From Candidatus Pacearchaeota archaeon CG10_big_fil_rev_8_21_14_0_10_32_14 (GTDB lineage: Archaea; Nanobdellota; Nanobdellia; Pacearchaeales; GW2011-AR1): a stretch of 6,850 bases of DNA. The notes below the pieces were generated by a model. That model was not told where the DNA came from and did not search any database. It saw nothing but the letters and a program-made list of their open reading frames with translations. The stretch spans positions 560-7,409 of the forward strand of contig PFCY01000045.1 of the NCBI GenBank assembly GCA_002763085.1, written 5' to 3'. This document shows positions 1-6,077 of this stretch, piece by piece. The position numbers and the translations under genes were made by a program. Each line of letters starts with the position of its first letter. The first letter of the stretch is position 1.

Positions 1-498
1 GCGTTTGAAAAGGTTAAAGAGGCAAATTTAGTGAGAGGAAAGTTTGTAGAGAAAGAAAATCTCCATCTCACTTTAAAGTTCTTTGGAGAGCTTACTAACG
101 ATCAGGTGAAAAAAGTTGAGGATGCACTTGCAAAAATAAACTTTTCTTCTTTTGATTGTGAAGTTGGCGAAGTTGGAGTTTTTCCTCATCCTAACCATCC
201 AAAGGTAGTTTGGGTCAGCTTAAAATCAGATTCAGATGAATTCAAAACTCTTTATGAAAGTATAGATAAATCAACAAAGAAGATGGGATTTGCAGAAAGT
301 GAAGATAAATTCGAATCTCATGTAACGACCTTAAGACTATATGTCGTCAAAAGCAAAGAAATGTTTGATAAGAAACTAAGTGAGATACATTTCAAGAATA
401 TAATTTTTAAGATAGACAGTTTTTCTTTGATAAAATCCGAGCTGACAAATCAGGGCCCGATATATAAAACTTTAAAAAAATTTTCTTTAAAAAATTAA
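1..498 (+). CDS. thpR: RNA 2',3'-cyclic phosphodiesterase (ThpR/LigT family), 5'-truncated by the window edge
   Basis: This is a 2H phosphoesterase of the archaeal/bacterial ThpR (LigT, 2'-5' RNA ligase) family, which opens 2',3'-cyclic phosphates on RNA ends. The frame is open from base 1. Both signature H-x-T-x motifs are visible: HLTL (bases 64-75, in ENLHLTLKFFGEL) and HVTT (319-330). They should form the two catalytic His-Thr pairs. A GTG at 31 could be taken as a start, but family members have a longer N-terminus before the first motif (roughly 40 residues against 21 visible here) and the frame continues upstream, so the true start is probably outside the window, with about 20 residues missing. 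The second motif departs slightly from the common PHVTLxR form (SHVTTLR), but the catalytic His and Thr are kept. The C-terminus at 498 looks natural. Identity is quite sure; substrate is from family knowledge. Confidence 0.9.
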   Translation, partial: AFEKVKEANLVRGKFVEKENLHLTLKFFGELTNDQVKKVEDALAKINFSSFDCEVGEVGVFPHPNHPKVVWVSLKSDSDEFKTLYESIDKSTKKMGFAESEDKFESHVTTLRLYVVKSKEMFDKKLSEIHFKNIIFKIDSFSLIKSELTNQGPIYKTLKKFSLKN

Positions 499-525
499 AA
501 ATATACCCTAGAAAGTATTCCAAGC

Positions 526-533
526 TTTATAAA
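526..533 (+). promoter_or_regulatory. Possible upstream TATA box (TTTATAAA)
   Basis: A textbook archaeal TATA octamer, TTTATAAA, lies 72-79 bases before the ATG at 605. If used on the plus strand, transcription would begin near 555 and give a leader of about 50 bases. It is palindromic, so its direction cannot be read. It may be a second promoter for the 80-residue gene or chance in AT-rich sequence. Confidence 0.25.
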
Positions 534-567
534 ACTGCTGAGCTCAAAAGAATATATCCATCTTTCA

Positions 568-579
568 TATAATATATAA
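568..579 (+). promoter_or_regulatory. Archaeal TATA box for the 80-residue gene
   Basis: The run TATAATATATAA is centred about 31 bases before the ATG at 605. With the usual archaeal TATA-to-start distance of about 25 bases, the transcript would begin very near the start codon, giving a leaderless or nearly leaderless message. No Shine-Dalgarno-like GGAGG or GGTG stands before the ATG, which fits. The T-run just downstream (584-594) could also end the thpR transcript. Confidence 0.4.
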
Positions 580-604
580 GCGCTTTTTTGTTTTATAGAT
601 TTTA

Positions 605-847
605 ATGGAAGATAGAGAAAAGATATATCCTATATCCCTTAAAAATCTGGTTGATGAAACTAATAGCATTCTCGGACTTTATCCCGATAAGAAAGTGGTA
701 ATCCTTTGTGAAGAAGGAGATTCAAGGCAAGCGCAATTGACTGATGAATTAGATAAATTATTCAGAGATTATAATGTCAGTTATGATAGTGTACCTAAAG
801 AATATAATCGAACTTATGTAATTCAACTCAGAAAAATAAAGTTTTGA
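605..847 (+). CDS. Hypothetical protein, 80 residues, alpha/beta-like
   Basis: I do not recognise this protein. It is small, soluble and charged, with no membrane segment or signal peptide. The pattern suggests helix (about 10-24), beta strand (KKVVILCEE, 29-37), helix (about 42-55), then a strand near the end (TYVIQLRK, 70-77). This is a beta-alpha-beta arrangement compatible with a small nucleotide- or partner-binding fold, but no motif fixes a function. There is one Cys (35) and no metal-binding pair. The ATG at 605 is chosen because it opens the frame and sits at the right distance from a TATA box. The reading looks genuinely coding (balanced hydrophobic and charged residues, few repeats), but without homologues this is not certain. 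It is transcribed toward the nuclease gene and appears to be its own unit. Confidence 0.6.
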   Translation: MEDREKIYPISLKNLVDETNSILGLYPDKKVVILCEEGDSRQAQLTDELDKLFRDYNVSYDSVPKEYNRTYVIQLRKIKF

Positions 848-885
848 GGTCAACAAATACTATTCACCAGGCTCTGTAGAAAATC

Positions 886-904
886 TTTTTTCTTGGAATT
901 TTTT
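886..904 (+). terminator. Double T-tract terminator after the 80-residue gene
   Basis: Two runs of six T (886-891 and 899-904) follow the stop codon at 847 by about 40-55 bases on the plus strand. Archaeal termination is typically driven by such U-tracts without an obligatory hairpin. The second run is part of the 13-base inverted repeat described at 896-1053. Confidence 0.45.
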
Positions 905-1053
905 GTGTCAGTAATCGCCCACTAGACTCCTTTCTTCGAAAGAAAACCCAACTCACGACCTCGTTTTCTTCTATTCACTTGCCCCGAACGCGAAATCGCT
1001 CGCCCTCTTTTGTGCTTTGAGTTTTCAAGAAGTTAGTCTAACACAAAAAATTC
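896..1053. repeat. 158-base element closed by perfect 13-base inverted repeats; possible structured RNA or MITE-like repeat
   Basis: The left arm GAATTTTTTGTGT (896-908) is the exact reverse complement of the right arm ACACAAAAAATTC (1041-1053). Inside, TAGAC (923-927) can pair with GTCTA (1036-1040). TTTCTT-CGA-AAGAAA forms a hairpin at 931-945. CGAACG...CGCTCG (985-990 with 997-1002) forms a six-pair stem whose only mismatch becomes a G-U pair if the minus strand is transcribed. The interior (about 911-1010) has CG-containing words that are rare in the flanking AT-rich DNA. I find no open frame of interest, no tRNA T-loop, and no clear target-site duplication outside the arms. It could be a structured RNA, a short non-autonomous repeat, or a paired terminator for the two converging genes. 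The rest of the 848-1071 gap holds nothing else I can name. Confidence 0.5.
1045..1050 (-). terminator. T-tract terminator of the nuclease gene (minus strand)
   Basis: Six A on the plus strand read as T6 on the minus strand, about 22-27 bases after the nuclease stop codon at 1072. Together with the plus-strand T-tract at 899-904 it makes a symmetric pair, since both lie in the arms of the same inverted repeat. Confidence 0.45.
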
Positions 1054-1071
1054 ATGCTTTTTCAACAGATC

Positions 1072-1767
1072 CTATCCGTCGATGATCTTTTTGAATGACT
1101 CTGCTTTTTTTCCCAAGATCTCTTCAAGGTCTTCTTTTGAAGCATTAAAAATTGTGGTGAGAGTTTTAAATTTTTTTAAAAGTTTTTTTGCTGATTTTGG
1201 TCCAATACCCGGGAATCCCTCAAGAATATATTGTCTTTGTTCTTTTGGCGAGAGAAATTTTTTATTTGCCCTTATCGAAGATTCCACGTCTTTTTTCTTT
1301 GCAAGCAATTCAATATATCTTGCGGAATCCTCATAGTTTTGAGAAAAAATAATCGGAACGCTATATCTCAATGAAATGGAGAGCAAAAATCCTCTGATAG
1401 CATTTGGATGGACTCCTTCCGGCGATGCGGAGTACTCATCATTAGACTGGTATAATTCTTTATGCTCTAAACCTTCTATGAGCAAAAGTTTTTTTGGGTA
1501 TTGCTGAAGCTCTTCGAGTTGGCGAAATAATCTTTTATTTATCATAGAAGTGAGGAAATCGTCGACGGTTTTTCTTTCAATTGCAACTTCATTAACAATA
1601 AAGTCGGCAACTTTCAATTCTTTGAACTCTACATCTATTCCCAGTGAGATCAGTTCTGATGCAACCAAAGAATTCCTTTCCCTGTAATCTGCAATTATTT
1701 TTGGGCGATCAACTATTTTGAAATTCCGTTTTTCTTTTTTTTCAAATATGTTCAACAATTCCGGCAT
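1072..1767 (-). CDS. xpf: XPF/ERCC4-family structure-specific endonuclease (Hef C-terminal half as a separate protein)
   Basis: This should cut branched DNA such as 3' flaps, stalled forks and related structures in repair and fork restart, as a dimer. The ERCC4 nuclease domain spans about residues 22-145: IIADYRER (24-31) carries the acidic pair Asp27/Glu30, and the signature E64-R65-K66-xxx-D70 is intact. A helix-hairpin-helix tail follows, with FPGIGP at 185-190 and a second HhH-like unit to the end (NASKEDLEEILG). At 231 residues it resembles the short crenarchaeal XPF proteins. Its length plus the 545-residue helicase encoded upstream equals a typical fused euryarchaeal Hef (about 760 residues). 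The ATG at 1765-1767 lies inside a 16-base sequence that recurs right behind the helicase stop codon at 4218, showing that the two genes once adjoined with one base between stop and start. The gene is now divergent from the peptidase gene, with 58 bases between start codons. A clear PCNA-binding tail is not visible. Confidence 0.92.
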   Translation of the reverse strand: MPELLNIFEKKEKRNFKIVDRPKIIADYRERNSLVASELISLGIDVEFKELKVADFIVNEVAIERKTVDDFLTSMINKRLFRQLEELQQYPKKLLLIEGLEHKELYQSNDEYSASPEGVHPNAIRGFLLSISLRYSVPIIFSQNYEDSARYIELLAKKKDVESSIRANKKFLSPKEQRQYILEGFPGIGPKSAKKLLKKFKTLTTIFNASKEDLEEILGKKAESFKKIIDG

Positions 1768-1772
1768 TTTAA
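1757..1772. repeat. 16-base direct repeat, copy 1 (AATTCCGGCATTTTAA), at the nuclease start
   Basis: This is identical to 4206-4221 in the same orientation. It covers the nuclease start codon (CAT at 1765-1767 on the plus strand) and its next codons (MPE). The match stops sharply on both sides: C against A before, G against A after. Confidence 0.9.
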
Positions 1773-1795
1773 GTTAATACTTTTAATTCAGATAT

Positions 1796-1807
1796 CTTTT
1801 TAAATTT
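1796..1807. promoter_or_regulatory. TATA-like element between the divergent nuclease and peptidase genes
   Basis: CTTTTTAAATTT is centred about 25 bases before the peptidase ATG at 1826, the spacing expected for a leaderless archaeal transcript. Read on the minus strand, the same bases (AAATTTAAAAAG) are about 34 bases before the nuclease ATG at 1767 and could serve it with a very short leader. The weak purine run before 1826 (GAGAT) is not a convincing ribosome binding site. The segment lies inside the inferred insert, so it would be a promoter the nuclease gained on insertion. Confidence 0.4.
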
Positions 1808-1825
1808 GATACAATTAAATGAGAT

Positions 1826-4192
1826 ATGAAAAAGAGAGTGAAAAGAGAAAGTTATAGATTGGTTCATAGTTGGAAATTATTTTTAATTATTCTTGTTGTT
1901 ATCGTTGCCATTGTAGTTGTTGTGTTAATAGTGAAGAATAAGAGTGAACCGAGTTTAAGTCCTGGAGATGTTGCATTTTACCAACTTGATGGAAATTTAA
2001 ATGATGCTCTAGGAGTTAACCACGGAACTCCTGTGTTACCTACTACCACAAGTTCTATATCTTACCCTCAAGGAAAGATTGGACAAGGAGTATTACTTAA
2101 AAATAGTGCATATATAAAAAGATCTCCTATGACTGGATTTAATTCTCAACTTGGATCTATATCCATGTATGTTAAACTACCTGTTGCAACAAGTCAGCTT
2201 GGGAGTTTGGGGAAAACAGTTTTCTTATATGCAGATGATTCAAAAGTTGGAACTTCAAATGCTTATAGATTTTATGTTACAATTGGAGCTGATGGAAGGT
2301 TACATTTTAAGAATGATGGAGGTGGATGTACTGCTTTATTATTAGATTCAAAATCGGCTTTAAATTGGAATGCAAATGAATGGCACCATGTTGCAATAAC
2401 TTGGAGCACAGATAAAACAAAACAAAAATTATATATTGATGGGAACGATGTGACTTTTGTTAAGGATTCAAATTTATGCGGAAGTGGACAAACATCTACC
2501 CATGCTATTGGATCTTATTTTGGACAAAGTTTTCCTAATGTTTATAGTGGTGATGTTAATATTGATGAATTGAAATTATATAACAGAGTTATAACTAGAT
2601 CTGAATTATGTCCCGTTGGATCACAGTGGGATGTGGCACAAGACAAGTGTGTTGATTTAAGTAGATGTATCGATAGTGATAAGGATACTTTTTTTGGTGC
2701 TAGTATATATTGTTCAAAATCTTTTTTAGAATCAATCTCAAGATTTGATTGTAATGATATTAGTGATGCAATTAGACCAGGAGCACCAGAAATATGTAAC
2801 AAAATAGATGATGATTGTGATGGGATAGTTGATAATGGTTTTAGAGTTACCAATGCAGCAAGAATAGAGGAGGGTCGTTGTGTATTCGAGGAAACCTTAA
2901 TTTGTACTGCCGTAGATGGAGTATGCGACGAAATTGCAGAAAATAGTTGCAATAATTTTCAAGATTGTCCCAGAGAATTTGTATGTGGCGATAGATTTGT
3001 TGACTCTGGAGAAGAATGTGATTTCACAAAATGTATAGGAAAATTTGAATGTAACACCAACACTTGCGAATGCGTCATTATACCCGAACCTAAATGCATA
3101 AAACTTTTTCCAGAAAAAGATTACCCTGAAAATAATGTTAATTTTGTTTTTATTGGAGTTAACATGTTTTCATTAGAGAATGTTAGACAAGGCGCGATTG
3201 CATACACCGTTTCTGGTAACTATGGTTCGCTTTTTACATATGAGCCTTTTAAATCTAATCAAGGAAAGTTCAACTTTTGGTATATGGATCAGATAGGTGA
3301 GATTGATTCTAACAACCGTAAAGAATTTTTGGAACTAATGAATAAATACTGTGATTTGCCAAATAAACAATCCATTGGAATATTTAATGAAGTGTTTAGA
3401 TCAGGTGCTTCTTCAGATGGTAGTGATGGATTTGTTATTTTATCTGATGTTGAAGATTCTAATTACAACTCAGACACATTTACTCATGAAGTTGGTCATA
3501 GCTTTGGCAATCTTGATGATGAGTATTTAGGTCGAGGAAATTTTGGGATCTCTAGAGAAGATATACGAGGGAACTGTAATTTTGTTGGGAATGATTTTGC
3601 TTGCTCTAATTGGTGTAGTGAAAGTCCGGTTCCCGTTGAGGATTTATTAGAATTTCAATGTGGAGGCAATAGTCAATCAGAATGTATGTCGGATGTAAAA
3701 CCCTGCATATGGATTCCCGACCTTCCCGAGAATTCGATTAGTGGTTGTTTTAATTCTTTGATACTTTGCTCTGGCTTTAATTCAGAAAAGACTTGTAGCA
3801 GTTTATCTTTTAATTATTGGCCTTTTGATGATATTTGTGTCTGGAGTCCATTTGGCATCCATTCCTATTTTAAAAGCGAGTGTATACCCCATAGCACACC
3901 AATAGATATTGGTCGCGGATGTATTTCTGATACTGGTTGTTTTCAAGGATGTACTTGGTCTGACCGATATAGATCATCTTTTGATTCTATGATGAGAACT
4001 TCTGGTAAAGATTTTGAGTATCTGAATATTGGCTTAATTTGTGGAAGGATAAAAGAAATAACCGGGAGCGCTGGCGGAATTTGTGATACTTATGATCTTA
4101 CAAATTCAAAATTTGCTAATAATATAATTCCAGAAAAGATTGAATACGTTGAAACAATTGATGATTTGGAATTATCAAGAACAAAAACTTAA
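1826..4192 (+). CDS. Membrane-anchored LamG / MopE-like / M64-like zinc metallopeptidase
   Basis: A 788-residue surface protein. A basic N-terminus (KKRVKR) and one hydrophobic helix at about 17-36, with no obvious signal-peptidase site, predict a signal anchor with the body outside the cell. Residues about 48-261 are a LamG/concanavalin-like jelly roll: DGNLNDALGVNHG, then EWHHVAITW...LYIDG, ending IDELKLYNR. Residues 281-336 match MopE-type metal-binding repeats (DSDKD, DCND, PGAPEIC, then D328-D329-D330-C331-D332-G333). A Cys-rich stretch follows, with a CGD..VDSGEECD unit from Cys387. The peptidase has HEVGH (554-558) followed by SFGNLDDEY, very close to the HExGHSFxxLxDEY form of the IgA-peptidase M64 family. 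Asp564 or Asp565 is the candidate third zinc ligand, and YRSSFDSMMR (Met722/723) is the likely Met-turn. Between these lies an unusual Cys-rich insert (about 590-710), probably disulfide-bonded. No C-terminal anchor or sortase signal is seen. The substrate is unknown; binding to glycan or protein on other cells or the own envelope is a guess. Confidence 0.85.
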   Translation: MKKRVKRESYRLVHSWKLFLIILVVIVAIVVVVLIVKNKSEPSLSPGDVAFYQLDGNLNDALGVNHGTPVLPTTTSSISYPQGKIGQGVLLKNSAYIKRSPMTGFNSQLGSISMYVKLPVATSQLGSLGKTVFLYADDSKVGTSNAYRFYVTIGADGRLHFKNDGGGCTALLLDSKSALNWNANEWHHVAITWSTDKTKQKLYIDGNDVTFVKDSNLCGSGQTSTHAIGSYFGQSFPNVYSGDVNIDELKLYNRVITRSELCPVGSQWDVAQDKCVDLSRCIDSDKDTFFGASIYCSKSFLESISRFDCNDISDAIRPGAPEICNKIDDDCDGIVDNGFRVTNAARIEEGRCVFEETLICTAVDGVCDEIAENSCNNFQDCPREFVCGDRFVDSGEECDFTKCIGKFECNTNTCECVIIPEPKCIKLFPEKDYPENNVNFVFIGVNMFSLENVRQGAIAYTVSGNYGSLFTYEPFKSNQGKFNFWYMDQIGEIDSNNRKEFLELMNKYCDLPNKQSIGIFNEVFRSGASSDGSDGFVILSDVEDSNYNSDTFTHEVGHSFGNLDDEYLGRGNFGISREDIRGNCNFVGNDFACSNWCSESPVPVEDLLEFQCGGNSQSECMSDVKPCIWIPDLPENSISGCFNSLILCSGFNSEKTCSSLSFNYWPFDDICVWSPFGIHSYFKSECIPHSTPIDIGRGCISDTGCFQGCTWSDRYRSSFDSMMRTSGKDFEYLNIGLICGRIKEITGSAGGICDTYDLTNSKFANNIIPEKIEYVETIDDLELSRTKT

Positions 4193-4216
4193 TATTCTAA
4201 TAAAAAATTCCGGCAT
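4175..4216 (-). pseudogene. Fossil start of the nuclease gene behind the helicase
   Basis: One base after the helicase stop codon, the minus strand reads ATG CCG GAA TTT and then runs out of similarity, giving a 13-codon frame (MPEFFIRILSFCS) that ends in TGA. The first eleven bases equal the true nuclease start (ATG CCG GAA TT). This is best read as the upstream remnant of the nuclease start left when the peptidase cassette entered. It may still be translated by coupling to the helicase, but nothing suggests a function. Confidence 0.6.
4202..4207 (-). terminator. T-tract terminator after the helicase gene
   Basis: Six A on the plus strand give T6 on the minus strand, 11-16 bases past the helicase stop codon. 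The tract straddles the edge of the direct repeat, so it seems to have been created at the junction. It would now end the three-gene transcript that formerly continued into the nuclease gene. Confidence 0.4.
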
Positions 4217-4221
4217 TTTAA
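4206..4221. repeat. 16-base direct repeat, copy 2 (AATTCCGGCATTTTAA), at the helicase end
   Basis: This is identical to 1757-1772. It contains the helicase stop codon (TTA at 4218-4220 on the plus strand) and, one base further on the minus strand, a duplicate ATG CCG GAA TT. Confidence 0.9.
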
Positions 4222-5855
4222 ATCAAAGTCTTTTGTTTTTCAAATTTATTTTCGTCAGAAAAATTTATTTTTCCAGATTCAATGTCTTCAGTTATAGACT
4301 GGATTGCTGAATACATCTTTTTCTCTTTATGAAATGCACTCCAGTAATAAGATTCGTCTCTTGTCTTTTTTGTAACTAGAATTATTAATTTTCCTTTCAT
4401 AAGTCTTGCTGTTCGGCCGGCTCGCTGAATTTTTCTGATTGCGCTTGGAACTGGCTCGTAAAATATAACAGAATTAACTTCCGGAATATCCAATCCTTCT
4501 TCTCCAATTGAAGTAGAAACTATTATGTTTGTAGTTCCCTCGGAAAAATCGGTTATTATGCCTTTCTGCTCTACTTGAGAGAGACCAATAGTTTCTCCCC
4601 CAATCATCTTTTTTGATTGACCTACAAATACTTTTGATTTAACTCCTAAATGTTTAAGCGTGATATTCAAATCCTTTGAAAGTATTGTCGCTGTCTCTCT
4701 ATACTGCGTAAATATTATTATCTTAGGTTTTTTGTCTTTAAATCTTGAAAACTCTTGGCTGACTATTTGCCGGATTCTTTCTACTTTTGGATGCTCAATT
4801 TTTTTTATCATAAGTTCAGAAGTCATAGTATAAACCACATTAAATTCAGGTTTTGCAACTAATTTTTGTACTCCTTTACTTTTTCCTTGAGAGGCTTCCT
4901 TGAAAAGTTTTTTAAGATAACTGTCAAAACTTGTCAGCGTCTGTGTTTCTAGGAGTTCCATAGCGTGTTGAATTTTAATTGCACTTGCACACGCAGAAAT
5001 TCCTAGTAAAACATTAAAATTATTATTTCCTTTTGAGGTCATCAAAAATAATCTGTTCTGAAGTTCAATGAGGTTAATTTTTGTCGGTGGTTTGAATAAT
5101 AATGATCGATGTTTCAGTTCATCAATGTATTTATTATACATCTCCTTGAGCAAAATCCTTATCTCTTCAAATCTCGGTGGAAAATCAACTTCAATTTTTT
5201 CAAATTCTAATTTCTGAAGATATTTTTTTACGTCCTCGTCCTCTCTAGACCTGATTTCTACTTTTTCAATATGAAGGTTTTTGCAAATTTCTGAAACTTT
5301 TTGCTTATCGCTTCCCGGTGAAGCGGTCATACCGATGATCCTATGCCATGGAGAGGAAAAGGTCTGATTATGATATTTCTTTGCAACATAATTATATGCA
5401 TAATTTTTCAAACATCTATGTGATTCATCTTCTATGAGAAGTGAAACATCTTCAAGATCATAAAGTCCGTTTTTTACATCATTGCCTATGCATTGTGGTG
5501 TAGAGAAAATTATATCTGCAGTCTGAAAAATCTTTTTTCTATCTTTAGCGGTAACTTTGCCTGTGAATAACTGTATATCTCCAAAAAGATCAGATAAATG
5601 TTTTTTAAAATAATTAAGATGCTGTTCTGCTAACGGACGAGTCGGTGCTAAGAAGACAATTTTTTTATCTGGAAATTTTTCTAATCTATGGGCGGAAAGC
5701 ATCAATGCTATAAGAGTTTTTCCCATTCCAGTCGGTAAAACTATAAGTGTGTTGAAGTTTTTTGCTGTCTCAAATATATCTTGTTGATATTGGCGAGGAG
5801 AGATCTCTTTTAGGTGTTCCATACATAATGATACCTTGTTTGTACTTATAATCAT
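4218..5855 (-). CDS. hef: Hef-type SF2 DNA helicase (helicase half of Hef, FANCM/MPH1-like)
   Basis: An ATP-driven helicase/translocase expected to remodel stalled forks and branched DNA for its XPF-like partner. The SF2 motifs are in order: Q-motif region SPRQYQQD (19-26), Walker A PTGMGKT (41-47), motif Ia APTRPL (70-75), STPQ (118-121), Walker B DESH (143-146), TASPG (177-181), motif V STSIGEEGLDIP (447-458), and motif VI QRAGRTAR (477-484). The region about 200-350 corresponds to the inserted helical domain typical of Hef. Motif II is DESH where Hef proteins usually have DEAH; Asp-Glu and His are kept, so activity is expected. The protein ends after about 60 residues beyond motif VI, without the ERCC4 domain, which is encoded separately at 1072-1767. 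The start at 5855 overlaps the preceding stop by ATGA, supporting this start over the internal Met12. Confidence 0.93.
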   Translation of the reverse strand: MIISTNKVSLCMEHLKEISPRQYQQDIFETAKNFNTLIVLPTGMGKTLIALMLSAHRLEKFPDKKIVFLAPTRPLAEQHLNYFKKHLSDLFGDIQLFTGKVTAKDRKKIFQTADIIFSTPQCIGNDVKNGLYDLEDVSLLIEDESHRCLKNYAYNYVAKKYHNQTFSSPWHRIIGMTASPGSDKQKVSEICKNLHIEKVEIRSREDEDVKKYLQKLEFEKIEVDFPPRFEEIRILLKEMYNKYIDELKHRSLLFKPPTKINLIELQNRLFLMTSKGNNNFNVLLGISACASAIKIQHAMELLETQTLTSFDSYLKKLFKEASQGKSKGVQKLVAKPEFNVVYTMTSELMIKKIEHPKVERIRQIVSQEFSRFKDKKPKIIIFTQYRETATILSKDLNITLKHLGVKSKVFVGQSKKMIGGETIGLSQVEQKGIITDFSEGTTNIIVSTSIGEEGLDIPEVNSVIFYEPVPSAIRKIQRAGRTARLMKGKLIILVTKKTRDESYYWSAFHKEKKMYSAIQSITEDIESGKINFSDENKFEKQKTLI

Positions 5856-6076
5856 TTCTTTTGAGAGATAGTATAATAAAATAAGATAAATGAGCAGACA
5901 ATAAGTAAAGAACCTATCAATGAGAAAATAAATGAAGGATTGCTTATCATTTCATTTCTAACGATTGTATTTCCTGTTATTGATCCTTGTCCGAGAAAAA
6001 ATAATCCTGAGAGCAACGAAAATCCTCCAAATGATAATGTGAATTTCTTGTTTTTTAGAAAGTTATTTTTGTTCAT
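5852..6076 (-). CDS. Small two-helix membrane protein, 74 residues
   Basis: Not assigned to a family. A basic N-terminus (KNNFLKNKK) precedes a hydrophobic helix at about 13-29. A polar loop with the sequence GQGSITGNTIV (29-39) and a helix at about 48-69 follow, and the protein ends in QKK. The positive-inside rule suggests both ends in the cytoplasm and the loop outside. My impression is that short ITGN-like loops after a first helix are common in DPANN-type small membrane proteins, but I cannot name a function. It starts one base after the stop of the M50-like gene (TAA-A-ATG) and overlaps the helicase start by four bases (ATGA), so it is almost certainly translated as part of this operon. 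Confidence 0.75.
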   Translation of the reverse strand: MNKNNFLKNKKFTLSFGGFSLLSGLFFLGQGSITGNTIVRNEMISNPSFIFSLIGSLLIVCSFILFYYTISQKK

Positions 6077-6077
6077 T

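Larger units (their letters stand above)
1773..4205. mobile_element. Inferred inserted cassette carrying the LamG/M64-like peptidase gene
   Basis: This 2433-base segment lies between two identical 16-base direct repeats and holds one complete gene with its own promoter, opposite in orientation to the flanking genes. Deleting it with one repeat copy exactly restores helicase stop-A-ATG-nuclease. It has no transposase or integrase and no convincing terminal inverted repeats, so it is not a recognised insertion sequence. A transposase-free element mobilised in trans, or insertion during break repair, are both possible. The repeat and the restored junction are seen directly; the insertion event is inference. 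Confidence 0.6.

Noticed and set aside
31..33. GTG at 31 as the start of the phosphodiesterase gene
   Set aside because: The frame is open back to base 1, and family members have about 20 more residues before the first HxTx motif, so the GTG is probably an internal Val codon.
848..1071. tRNA, SRP RNA or RNase P RNA in the GC-richer gap
   Set aside because: On either strand I found no T-loop or acceptor pairing for a tRNA and did not recognise the conserved blocks of SRP or RNase P RNA. It is left as an unassigned structured element.
1082..1336. 84-codon plus-strand frame inside the nuclease gene
   Set aside because: It lies antisense to a clearly identified ERCC4/HhH coding region and has a Phe/Ser-rich shadow composition.
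2542..2952. 136-codon minus-strand frame in the peptidase gene
   Set aside because: It is antisense to the well-matched LamG and MopE-like segments and shows no domain of its own.
1826..4192. CRISPR, toxin-antitoxin or other defence system around the Hef genes
   Set aside because: No repeat-spacer array, nuclease-toxin pair or defence motif is visible. The Hef proteins fit housekeeping fork repair.
1773..4205. A classical insertion sequence
   Set aside because: There is no transposase or integrase, and the segment ends lack convincing inverted repeats. Only the flanking direct repeat supports insertion.
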